A stretch of DNA of 64,000 nucleotides from the NCBI GenBank assembly GCA_963556145.1, contig OY744462.1, forward strand, positions 1,612,001 through 1,676,000, written 5' to 3'. The stretch comes from Hygrocybe punicea (taxonomy: Eukaryota > Basidiomycota > Agaricomycetes > Agaricales > Hygrophoraceae). The notes beneath the pieces are model-generated. The model was not told the DNA's origin. It searched no databases and saw nothing but the letters and a program-made list of their open reading frames with translations. This document shows positions 54,135 through 64,000 of this stretch, piece by piece. Position numbers and translations under genes: made by a program. Every line of letters starts with the position of its first letter. The stretch's first letter is position 1.

Positions 54135-55299
54135 TCATAATTGAGGTAGTCCTCTGTAATAGTGCATCCCAGGCGTGGGGTCTGCGTCTTGGTCGCGTAT
54201 TTGTGTGTCCATCATCTCCACTGCCCGCAAAGGCGGGAGGCCCACGGACAGGCCACCAACGTCATCACCACTGCCTCCATTACTTCGTTTACGGCCTCGA
54301 AGATGTTGACGGATATCACTGATGTGGAATCCACTAGTCCGAGGTATCATTCCTCTGCCAAATGTATACGTCACATGGTTCGAGCACAGCAGCGCCGCAA
54401 CCATGACTCCAATGTGCAGCGGGACTACCCCGAACGAAGCTTGGTACCATATACGCAGCACATTGCGCTCAAAGTCCAAATACGCATGCTTGCACCCGGG
54501 AAGCGGACTGCGTGCGTAGCACGCAAAGCTTACTGATGCTTCGACGAACGGCGAGAAGTACCCACAGCACTGCAGGCTGTTCTGTATTTGTAGTCGGGTT
54601 GCCTCAGTAAAGTCGCGGCTCCACTGTTCACCGATCTTGCCCTCGAGGTTGAAGTTACTCCGTAGGAATGTGATGTAGCCTGGAGCCACGAGTAGCGCAA
54701 AGCAGAGCCAGAGGAGGAGTGTATACATGGCGAGGTATGGTCGGTGGTTCGACGTGATCCCGGACCATCCGATGACCGACGTGAGGGCGCTTACCGCGGC
54801 GCCAGACGTGGAAATGATGAGCTCCGTACGGTTGGCGATGAGCACGATTTCTGAATGTTGCCATACGCCCAACCATGTTAGGACGATGACGAGGTTCAAT
54901 CCGATGGCGTATAATGAGAACTACAGAGCGGCGTTGGCACGCGGTGGCGAACTGATATACGCGCCGCCGTCATAAGAAACAGACGCTCACCATGGAATTT
55001 GCGACAACGAGTGTCCACTTGAACCCGTTCCAGCCCAGCTTGGAGGCCACTACTGGACCAGCACCCTTCTGGCCAATCCCGCCAAACCGGGTGCTCGAAA
55101 CTCCTTCATAGTCGTCGCTCCACGTTGGCAAGTTGGTCTCGTAATTCTCTTTGCGAAACGCATCGCCGACCAATCTATGTCTCAGGCCAGAATCGACACC
55201 CACGTATCTGGTGTTGTCGGAGCCCCGAAATGACTCGACGGTGGAGAGGCTGGGGACTTCGCGGCTGACGTTTCCGGCGTACTTGCTCGCCTGAAACAT
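54135..55299 (-). CDS. Tetraspanin, fungal Tsp2/3-like
   Basis: Exons 55299-54991 and 54920-54135 give 364 residues. A ~95-residue cytosolic N-terminus leads to four membrane helices: TLVVANSMFSLYAIGLNLVI (spanning the splice), SGAAVSALTSVIGW, MYTLLLWLCFALLVAPGY, and GVVPLHIGVMVAALLC. The large loop has the CCG motif in NSLQCCGYFSPF plus SFACYARSPLPGC. The C-terminus is Gly/Arg-rich. A plasma-membrane organiser of unknown partner; fungal members influence infection or hyphal development. Confidence 0.88.
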
Positions 55300-56037
55300 T
55301 TGCGTGCTACGCTCTGTATATCAGGGAGAAGACGGCTGGTCGTGCTGTCGACGATGAGGAGGTGAAAGTGAGTAGCAACTGGATCGGCGTAAACCTCAAG
55401 ATGGTGGTGAAGGCAATGGGCCTCACTGGCAAACTCGGGCCCATTAGCTAGCTGGGCGCTGCCATCAGCCATGGTGCAGGGTCTTTTAGTACTCCGATTG
55501 TCAAGTGCCCTGAGGCTGTACCTGTGTACCTTGTTGGGCGCTCCGCTGTGCTGTAACTGCTCAGAGACCAATAAGTTGAGAACATCTGCAAAGTATCCAA
55601 GTAAGTAACCTGACCAACTCCGAGTCCGAGTCGCAACTTTATAACGTTTGACACCGTGGTCTTGACTGTTGCTTTTGATGATGTTCGTTGCAGACTTCTA
55701 TACAAGCAACCGTTGCAGGCCAAGCCTCGGAATGGCGTCCTTTTATAATTCATCTAGTTGTTGGATCACAGCAGGGATCCGACGATACCCAACCCACGGG
55801 ACGACCTAGGTGACGGTGTCAGCGTGTCGGCCTACGGGAGCACCTCCAAGCACCATGAAGCTGACCAGCGTGGCGACGGCTATCATTTTCAAGTGCGGTA
55901 AGTAACGACGGATTATGATTTTTTGTTGGTTAAGAGTTGCTGTGGCCATTGTTAGTGTGTGGAGTGGTATTCATGTCGGAACCAAGTTACAATGTATAGC
56001 ACATCAACGTTATCATCATGTTACATATGCCCGGCTT
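55300..56037. other. Intergenic, 738 bp
   Basis: Upstream of the tetraspanin. Frames here are not conserved-looking. Nothing else is recognised. Confidence 0.4.
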
Positions 56038-57321
56038 TCATGCTTCATCACCGTCCTCCTCCTCTTCATCACTGACCTCCTCACCGTCCTCATCCTCATC
56101 ACTGTCGTCATCGTCATCCTCCTCCCCATCCTCCTCTTTGATATCAACATTCCACGGAAAGTCTGGCGGCGGATGGCAAATATACAGAATCTCCTGTCGC
56201 TGGAACCTGTACAGCTGCCGCCTGATCCACTCCGCCACTTGCTTATAACACGGTTCCATACAAAATTCCAACTTCTTCAACCGCTGGAAGGTCGACTTCT
56301 CGAGGATGGCTGGCATCGCGGTCCAAATGTCATTTCGCAAGACCTTGGCGCCAAAGAGAGTGAACTTGAGGTGCTCGATTGCAGGTGAGTCTATCTGGTC
56401 AATGACGCCTGGGATGCCTTTCGCAGTGCCTTCATCCATGCTAAAGTCCAAATGAAAGAAGCGAAGACCTCTCAGATTCGAAAGGTCGACTCGTTCGAGG
56501 AATGTTGCTATCAAAATTAGTTGGTAGTCAAGTTAAGTCACAGAATAGACAAGGCAGTGCAAATAAGAACTCGCACAAATGGTGGAAGGTGAGCTGAGCG
56601 ACCTGATGCTTAGTTCAAGGGTCTTGAGGGTGGGTCTCAACTTCTCCAGAAAATCACCAACAGCCGAAAATTCTTCAGGCGATGTGATGCTGAGCTGCAG
56701 CTCGCACAGCGTGGGCACAGGTTCGAGAACCGCAAGGAGTGTTTCCAAATTATTAGAACCAAAGGTTTCGAGGCGTCGCAGATTAGGCAGATACACCGTA
56801 TCACCTTTATATGAGGTTCTGCGCCCGATCCCGTCGACCAACTCCATAATAAGGATTTCAAGGCATGGGAGTTTGGAGAGGATACGGGGTAAATCGTGGG
56901 TAGACTTGAAGACACATTTTGAGATGTCCCACATTGTGAGTCGATCGAGGGGCAAGCACTCGCATAGCTGTTTATACGACAGTAGAAGTCTACGAGTGCG
57001 AACAGACTTGAACGCTGGCGCGACGTCGCAAAGGGTGGTAAGAACAACCGCATATATGTCCAAATCCTGAGCGTAGCACGTCACATTGTAGAGAGAGACG
57101 CTTCGAATGAAGGGCGCGATCCCATTGTCGAATTTGAGAATGTCGAGCAACTGATCTAATTTGCGTTGGGCGGGAACAAGACAGAGCTCGCCAAAAAGAT
57201 GATAACGAGATGACGCGACCCAGGCTGTGCACACCAACCCGCAGGCGGCGAGAGCAGCCGTGTCCTCATGAAGATGGTCGATTATCTCGTCAATCGTTTC
57301 CGGGGAGAGTTGCGCCAACAT
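56038..57321 (-). CDS. F-box protein with leucine-rich repeats
   Basis: ATG 57321. Exons 57321-56577 and 56507-56038 give 404 residues. The N-terminal F-box (LSPETIDEIIDHLHEDTAAL, ACGLVCTAWVASSRYHLF) recruits SCF ubiquitin ligase. The remainder shows irregular leucine-rich repeats (LPCLEILIMELVDGIG, LPNLRRLETFGSNNLETLLA). The last ~30 residues are almost all Asp/Glu. Such F-box genes are greatly expanded in mushrooms; the target is unknown. Confidence 0.85.
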
Positions 57322-57958
57322 CGATGTGAGTCGTAGAGGAGAGGGACGGATGGCGCCGAGCGGAGTATCTCAAAAAGCACACTTCACGGTGATAGATCTA
57401 GAGTTTATTTCGTAGCGTATTCATTCATATATTGACGGTCTTCACGCTGCCTTTTTCCGGTGAGGGCCAAAAAATGGACAGCGTACGCGTTTCCTCGTTC
57501 AGGCTTGACGGCTTAGGTCTAAGGATTGGAACCAGTAAGGGATGAGCCAGATCCAGAGGTTTTCCTATCCAGAGGTTTTCCTATCACACCTTTTTGTTCA
57601 CGAGCTTCTTGCAGAACGGTCCAGACATCTGCGCTTCTAGGTAGGCGTACTGCAGCGAGGCGTACTGTAGCGGGAGACCATCCCTAGCGGCCCTTTTAGA
57701 GCAGGCGATTGGCGGATAAGTTGCCAGCCGGCACATTCAACCGTGACGAGAGCGCTTTCGGGTGTCGTGAAGAATTCGGGCTGGGCCGCATATTTGATGC
57801 TCAGCGTTACGCTAGGCTAACCAGTACTAATACTGAGCCCTGCGTTCTCCTCCTTTCCTTGCGCATCAACTCGCCCTGCCGTATGTTCAAATGCTTGATG
57901 AACTGTTTATGATTTCATTGTGTGCCAGTGCGCACGACGTACATGTTCTGCAAGGAGA
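57322..57958. other. Divergent intergenic region, 637 bp
   Basis: Between the F-box gene and a secreted-protein gene. The phrase CCAGAGGTTTTCCTATC occurs twice in tandem near 57555-57590. No gene seen. Confidence 0.4.
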
Positions 57959-59107
57959 ATGACTCGGAGGACTTCACATTTGGCCGCGTTGCTTTGTTGC
58001 TTCCTGGCAACTGTAGCTGCACAGGATTTTATAATATCTTCTATTGATATACCCGGTGGAGACGGTGCTACGTTTACAGCGGGCACGTCTTTTCAGTCCT
58101 TCGTCAATCTCACGGCGTCCAACTCGTTTGTTTTCGCTGTACGTTTTGCAATATTTACTTCTCCTTACCTCTACACACTCAATTTCTTTTGATCAAAAGG
58201 ATCACACAGGGAGCTTCGAGCTAATTGCTGGTCCGAAAGAGTCGACACGGAACGATGTTGTCGATGTCATGTGTACGTGTGTACGGCTCTCTCTTCTTGA
58301 TCTGTCTGTCCTCAACCAACGTGTCCAGGTATTAACGAAGATACGGATGGCCTGAGCTGCGAATATTCATTCTCCAGATCGATCCCTGCTGGGTCCTATC
58401 ATTTCCGTGTAAACATCACCAATACTACCGTTCCGCCCGCTCTGTCTGACACATTCAATCTTGCCGCCTTTGTTCCCGAGTGTGTTCCACCTCCACCTTG
58501 GACGAACATCACATCTGCCTCAGACACCAATTATACTTCTTTGCGGCTTACAGACCCACCAGCTGGTTCTGCAGTCAACATTGGTGTCAACACAAGTGGT
58601 GAAGTCTCGGTCGGATGGACTTTCCGTGATGCACGTAACAGTATCAACGCCGGTGTCAGCCATATAACTTTGGAATTTGTCAATTTCAAGACGGGGCAAG
58701 CAACCGGTCTGCTTGTCTGGAAATCATCTGACTTGCTACCAGAACATTTCCCCTTTGCAAATACAGATTTATCTATTGGGAGTTGGCGGATTCGGGCGAA
58801 TTATTCAAATGCACTCGAAGCCTCACCGCCTGGTTCAACTATCACTGCGCTTGGCGAGGAATTCTTTATTATGGGTATTCATGGAGATTGTGAAGGTATT
58901 GGACATGGAGGTTCTGGGCAAGGTAGAGGAACTGGGCCAGGTAATGGCACTGGGCAAGGTAATGGTTCCGGATCAGGTGGAGGTTCTGGTGGAGGTTCTG
59001 GTTTACCTCATTCTAGTGGATCCGAAGGCATTCGGATATCAGGATTGCCCGGGATGGCTATGATTGCGTTGGCTGCCTTTGGCCCAATTCCTTTGATTTG
59101 GCTTTGA
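57959..59107 (+). CDS. Secreted, probably GPI-anchored surface protein
   Basis: Exons 57959-58138, 58200-58272 and 58329-59107 give 343 residues. A signal peptide (HLAALLCCFLATVAAQ) is followed by a beta-rich ectodomain with several N-glycosylation sites (NITNTT, NYTS). After residue ~270 comes a Gly/Ser/Asn-rich linker of GSG repeats, then a hydrophobic tail (MAMIALAAFGPIPLIWL) ending the protein, the layout of a GPI signal. No enzymatic domain is recognised. Confidence 0.75.
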
Positions 59108-59394
59108 TTTGCTGATGTCTGTGGACAAGTATGACACACAAAATCCTCTTCATAGTAGTGTCGCCGCAAGTTAGAGTTGGCACCGGTGCGACTCGGCACC
59201 GGCTTGAAAAATGAACAACTTGTTGTCAACTTGCACCGTCGAGTTCGTCCTGGTGTAACTCGCGAGTTATAATCTGTTCTTGGTGGACTTCTTTTCAACA
59301 GCGGATGAACCGACATTGATAGTCACACCGGTGACTCTATAGACTGCAGTCAGCAAGTTACGGACTTGGAGTGTACCGTGACTCACTCTCGAAT

Positions 59395-60040
59395 AATCGG
59401 ACTGAGTTCCATACTGTTTGGGAGATCCGACCACTTCCCGCAATGCGACCACAGCTCACCAGTAACCAGGGGCTTCACGACAACGTGGAGCCTATCTTTG
59501 GCGGGTGGAGTAGGCCAATAATACTTGATTTTTTTCCCAGCCCTTCAACCTTTCAACCTCTTCGTCGTCCTTGGCCACAGTGAGTTGACTGGGCTGAGAG
59601 AATCTTCGTCCTGAGTATCAAGATCAATGTCAACCTGTTGGAATCGCAAAGTAAGCCAAAAATATCTGCGCTTGCATCTGGAACGCGACCGTCTTAAGAC
59701 GTACTCACTTTCCAAAGGATAAGGTCAGAAGCATTGACATTACGCAGAATACCCTTGTCCTTCTCCAGATGGATTCATCGAGTTTCTTCAAGTCCAACAT
59801 GTCGTTGTTGACAGTCGCCGTGACCTCGCCATCAACGAGAAAGAGGACTACACGACAGTTGTCGTCAAGCGATATCGCTGCTTGAGGCTGGGGCGTAGTG
59901 TCCGTCGAACTCAGACTTGTGGATTGGGCTGGAGCTGCAGGCTTCGCGATTCTGGTTTCGAGACATATAAGAACTTTGAAACAGCCATCAGCGACACAAG
60001 GAAATACAGACAGTGTTATCAGTCATTGATCATTATTGTA
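59395..60040 (-). pseudogene. Crinkler (CRN)-like N-terminal domain relic
   Basis: Minus-strand fragments in order: LDDNCRVVLFLVDGEVTATV (about 59870), LDLKKL, then after a frameshift GILRNVNASDLILWK (about 59730), a possible GTGAGT intron, VDIDLDTQDEDSLSPVNSL, then KIKYYWPTPPAKDRLHVVVK (about 59520). The LILWKV-D and RLHVVV elements match the ubiquitin-like header of Crinkler proteins known from fungi and oomycetes. Frames change at least twice and no C-terminal effector part is seen, so it is a broken copy. Confidence 0.6.
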
Positions 60041-60279
60041 TGCAAGTTCGTTCTCTGGAGCAAGCTCTGTCGAGTTTGCTCGTTTCACAGAACGGTACGG
60101 TCACCAGTCTGGTATGCAAGGTTGTTGAGCGCTGATCCCCCGAACAGAAGCGTGTTCAATGTCCAGTGCAAAACCCTGTAATTACTTGAATATTTCTTAA
60201 ACACGTATTTACTGCGATTACAGTATTCAACAATGTTTGCGATCTGAGACCGAAGGTAATATGAGAGAAACCAGCTCGG

Positions 60280-62026
60280 TTAGCCCGCGCCATACTCCGG
60301 TGGAGGCGCACAATCCCTTTCCACGATTTGCATCAGCTGCTGGAGGTCCCTCCGCAGAGCCTGTATTTCAGCCGAGGATGATAGTCCATTATCCCTCGCG
60401 CGCGCCAGCTCTGCTTGGAGCTCAGCCACCCGATCCCGATCAGACATCCTATTGGTGGGAGAAACCACGCCGCCCTTCGCAGGATATCTTGCGACAGAAG
60501 AAATGTCGGAAGATCCCGAGCCAGTCGTGCCATGATTGTCGTATGTCGTTGTTGAAAGCATGGCATTCGTATGGGGGCTCAGAAGACCCTGCATGCTGGG
60601 TTGATACATGGAGCCTTTTGCTTCATGTAAGGTAGGAGCGGGGCTATGAAAAGGTGTGATTTGTTTTTCTGTCTCACATGGAATTGGATCCTTCGTCCTT
60701 CTCCACTTGTATAGGAAGAACGCGAGGAGGAGGAGCAACGGCAGTCCAACGCCGACCACTGGCCCGATTATCACCCCGATCTGAACTGGATGACTTGATA
60801 CGTTGGGAGATGTCGACGAGCCTGAAGGTGATGAGCCGGAGGTCGTCGAAGAATTCGAGATTCCCAACCTGGACGGATTTTTGAGATCAACGAGTCAAAT
60901 GAAGGACGCAGCTTCCTGATAAGTCAAGATTACTCACGGGCTTCCACCAGTAACGCTGATGACTTCGATATAGTCTACGCCTATTTGTCCAGCGCCATTA
61001 TTGTTGTCAACGGATAGAACATGAGTAGAATTGGACAGATTTGCTCGGAAAAATGTGAGGCCTTCGATGTATATACGGCCTGGAGAGACATCTGCGGGAA
61101 AATTGGACCCAGAAAATAAGGCCACCGGGGTTTCATTGTCGAGCGAGACCTGGTAGATTGACGGAGCAAATGACCACGAGAATCCGTGCACTAAAATAGC
61201 GTTCCCTACGAAAAGAAGGTAATTAGAAAAAGGTGTGTGTGAATGATATGACCCGATGCTTGCCTGAAAACGGAAAGGAGTAGGAACCTGTAATATTCAC
61301 CAATACCTGATGCCAGGTCTGATTCGAAGCCGGGTGCTGGATACCCCAGGAATCGAATTCTTGTGACGTCCAAGCGGTCGGTGTGGGTAAATATTGAATA
61401 GCAATATCGCTGTCCTGGATAATATTGCGAGTTATGTTGGCGCTGCGGGATGGAGAAAACATGTGCATAGTGACAAGTCAGCGATCGGTGATGATAAAAC
61501 AGGGAAAAAGGTTTATTATTACCCCGTCAACCCTGTCCCAACCGTCACAGTTGCACCTTCGAATAGTAAGGTGGCACCGGAATTTGGAGCCGATGGCCTC
61601 GCAGTAATACTTACGGTATGGTCACCAAGCGCCAACTGGGAGATGGACGCAAGTAGTTGGCCCGAGGACGTCCCAGTCGAGATTGAACCATCAATATTGA
61701 CGTCGTACTGCATCCCTCCCGAGACACCCCCGAAGAGTTGGACGGATTGGCCTTTTTGGTTTGGTAAGGATAAGTTTGGTTCGACATCACCTTTGCTATG
61801 ACTCACCGTAAAACGCGAGAGAGACACTCGCACCGGATACGGTCGTTGTATGTGACGAGGAGACATCACACACGGTGTTGCCCCCAAGTTGTGACGAACC
61901 ACCACCCGGACAGCTCTGTTGCCACGCAGGATCTAGACTGGATGGTTGACTACTGTTCGCGCTTCCAGTGTAGGTGAGAAGAGGTGAGAAATCTTGAACG
62001 CTGTAGTCCCAAGTTGATTCGTTCAT
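60280..62026 (-). CDS. Single-pass membrane protein with beta-rich ectodomain
   Basis: Five exons (62026-61807, 61751-61523, 61442-61264, 61205-60938, 60868-60280) give 494 residues. The ectodomain has two galactose-binding-like halves (NTVCDVSSSHTTTVSGASVS, GDHTVSITARPS; FSWSFAPSIYQVSLDNETPV, VLSVDNNNGAGQIGVDYIEV). A Ser-rich stalk, one membrane helix (VQIGVIIGPVVGVGLPLLLL) and basic stop-transfer KWRR follow. The cytosolic tail ends in a short coiled coil. The third intron (61263-61206) starts with GC (AG|GCAAGC), a GC-AG intron. There is no signal peptide at the chosen start, so an upstream exon may exist. Common mushroom architecture; function unknown. Confidence 0.75.
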
Positions 62027-62989
62027 TGTTCTGTGAGCTTTCGGAGAAGAAAGTCAGACTGAATGCATTTGACTGCGAGACGAAGAGAATCAGGATGTGT
62101 TTACATACGTGTCACAATTAGATAAATGATAGCCTTCAAGCTTCAAGAAGGAAGCCGAAACGGTCGGGAGACGGTAACGAACTAGTAGAAAGTTTCAGCA
62201 ACATAACGCATCAACCATCAAACTGACTCCAAAATCTTACCCAGACCAATGCCAGCAACAAAATGGACTCTTCCACAAGTCTTCAGTAGAGGGAGGAGGG
62301 TCCCACTGAACAACAGGCATTTCATCCACCCAAATATATAACCTGAACGGGCATTCCGTAAAGCAACTGAGAGCTCAGTCATCGCCGGCGCGAGAGCTGT
62401 GTAAGCCATCACAATGTATCACATGACAACGTCCATGTTCAATCATGGCGTAAAACACACTGGAAAATAAACAATTTCGGTTGTACTGCAAACTAGCTCA
62501 AAATTAATAATTTCGAGACCATAATTAGGCTAGCTGAAAACAGTCCAAAAATGATTAATTCCGGCACCCCTGAAAACAACAGTGAAAATATAAAAACAGG
62601 TTCTGTTTCGAGGTTGGATAATAAGTTGTCTCGAAACATAAGTATCTCGTGATCTGAAACTGATTCCGCAAACTTGAGTTTCTGAATTCAATTCAGTCTG
62701 TTGATAATAATTTGGGGTAGTCGAAAATGTTACCCTGAAAAATTAAATTTAGATATTTATTTTTGGCTATCGTGCACCAAAAGTTCCTTCGCCAATTGTT
62801 GGGTTCCCCAAATGGAAACTGATGAATTTAGTTTTCAGTAGTCCCTGAACAAGGTGGACAATGATCGGACAATGATCATAAGCTCACCGTAAGCTCACCA
62901 TAAGCTCATCATGCATCATGGTAAAAGATCGCATGCATCATATTATAAATCAGTATTGTACAAGATTAATCCTATAACTTCATTGAGCT
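62027..62989. other. AT-rich intergenic region
   Basis: No supported gene. A 64-residue minus-strand frame at 62218-62412 has no known motif. Short direct repeats of TAAGCTCA (62875-62915) and GATCGCATGCATCAT-like words occur. Confidence 0.4.
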
Positions 62990-64000
62990 ACTTCATATGA
63001 GAATTTGCCAAGAACATACCCTTGATAGATTGAGAATGACAGCCTGCTCAGAAGAAAGCTCAGACCGCACCACATGAGAAACTACTGACTCCACAGGAAC
63101 AACATCATCTGGACCATCTGCCATCTTCAAAGAGTACAATTTTGCAGGAAAGAACAAGTATCTACAGAAGAGGTCATATTTTGTTGTAGGAAGAGGTGCT
63201 TGGCACTTTATATGTAAGTAGACTTGATGGCCAGAGTGTCTGATACATTGAATACTCCCCGCGATGGCATGGAGGAAAGCATAGGATAATAGAGAACCAG
63301 ACTGTTGCCAAGATGTGTCAAACAATGTGAGAATATGGCACCATTGCGAGAATAGTGGGCTTGTTCGCCATGGAGGAAGTAGGGGTTTGGGTCTGGCTCA
63401 CTGTGGCTGAAATCTGTAGTCCCTGACAAGAAGGCCTTGTCGAATAGGATTTTGAACTGTCAAATAACTTCAGGACAATGTGATTGCTTCAACCACTGCC
63501 AAAGATTGGCTCCTTGCACATATGAGCAAGATATTGTGGCTTCCATCACACCTAAGGCATGGTCATCACCGAAATGTGCATGAATGAGAACAGGTGACAC
63601 TTACCACCAATCTTATAGGTACTGATCAATCATTCAAAAGGAAAACACCACCAGGAGATGACAGGACCAAACCATAGAAGGAAGTCATATATATGGAAAG
63701 ATGCGTGAACATTCGGCCTGTGCTGATGCTTCAGAGTGTGAGGCAAATAATCAACCCATTCCTTCATGAGTTTGCGGTATGCAGTCACATGGCAAGTGTT
63801 CATTGTATATCAGCAAGCAATGGTGACCACTTGGCACAGCGCCATTGTATGATCCAAGACACTGAGAGTATAGGAGCCAGTCTTGGGTGGGGAACCATTG
63901 TCTTCTCCCCACAAGGTGATGAGGGCTATGGGAATGTAGATGGTGCTCAAAATGTGCCATTCTTCTGCTTTAATAGTGCCTACAGCACTCTCCCCATAAT
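62990..64000 (-). pseudogene. Second Tnp2-type transposase, decayed, cut by window edge
   Basis: Reads leftward from the right edge: EEWHILSTIYIPIALITLWG, YRKLMKEWVDYLPHTLKHQH, FLLWFGPVISWWCFPFE, then CSYVQGANLWQWLKQSHCPE and FDKAFLSGTTDFSHSEPD. Order and motifs match the C-terminal half of fungal Tnp2 transposases and parallel FGPVYGWWLFAFERFNG of the copy at 32297-35731. Three in-frame TGA codons (63812-63810, 63632-63630, 63462-63460) sit where the family normally has Arg. It is inactive. The N-terminal half lies beyond the window. Confidence 0.75.

Noticed and set aside
56018..56248. Ser-rich plus-strand frame opposite the end of the F-box gene
   Set aside because: Antisense of the Asp/Glu tail; low-complexity artefact.

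Overview
The window looks like nuclear DNA of a mushroom-forming basidiomycete (Agaricomycetes). The genes carry many 45-80 nt GT-AG introns, and the gene families fit: DUF6699-type proteins, a DOPA 4,5-dioxygenase, a Tsp2/3-like tetraspanin, a Crinkler relic, Tnp2-type transposases and a Helitron with a fungal-style Rep-helicase. No rRNA, tRNA or CRISPR was recognised.

Positions 1 to about 35.8 kb form a nested mobile-element block. A diverged palindrome (1-736) is followed by a Helitron relic on the minus strand (about 1.5-9.1 kb). Its Rep-helicase gene is broken by frameshifts and by a 998-bp hAT-like element with an 8-bp target duplication. Small genes that look like OB-fold proteins lie on both sides of it. 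A 5.6-kb unit bounded by 352-bp inverted repeats (9,809-15,442) follows. It carries a DD34E transposase, a gene with a ubiquitin-like fold, and a ribosomal protein L19 copy that is itself cut by a perfect 387-bp foldback element. The unit appears to split another gene. A 9.85-kb Ty3/gypsy retrotransposon (19,716-29,563) sits inside a seven-exon gene of unknown function and is flanked by CCGC. It has near-identical 795-bp LTRs, a gag-protease ORF, a pol ORF in the -1 frame, and an antisense three-exon gene encoding a Zn2Cys6-like cluster. A Tnp2 (CACTA/EnSpm type) transposase gene (minus) and a companion gene (plus) follow; they converge on one shared CTAG that holds both stop codons.

Positions 36.1 to 62.0 kb are ordinary host sequence: PER1 (GPI-anchor remodelling), PRPP synthetase, glutamate 5-kinase, DOPA dioxygenase, a PL14-like polysaccharide lyase, ALG2, two DUF6699-like genes, a Ccdc124/Oxs1-like ribosome factor, a possible signalling/cell-death protein with a receiver-like C-terminus, calcipressin, a tetraspanin, an F-box protein, two surface or secreted proteins, and a Crinkler relic. 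From about 63.0 kb to the end there is a second, decayed Tnp2 transposase running in from the right.

Most exon models were built by hand from splice sites and reading-frame continuity; individual boundaries may be off by a base or two. Family assignments come from recognised motifs, not from searches.
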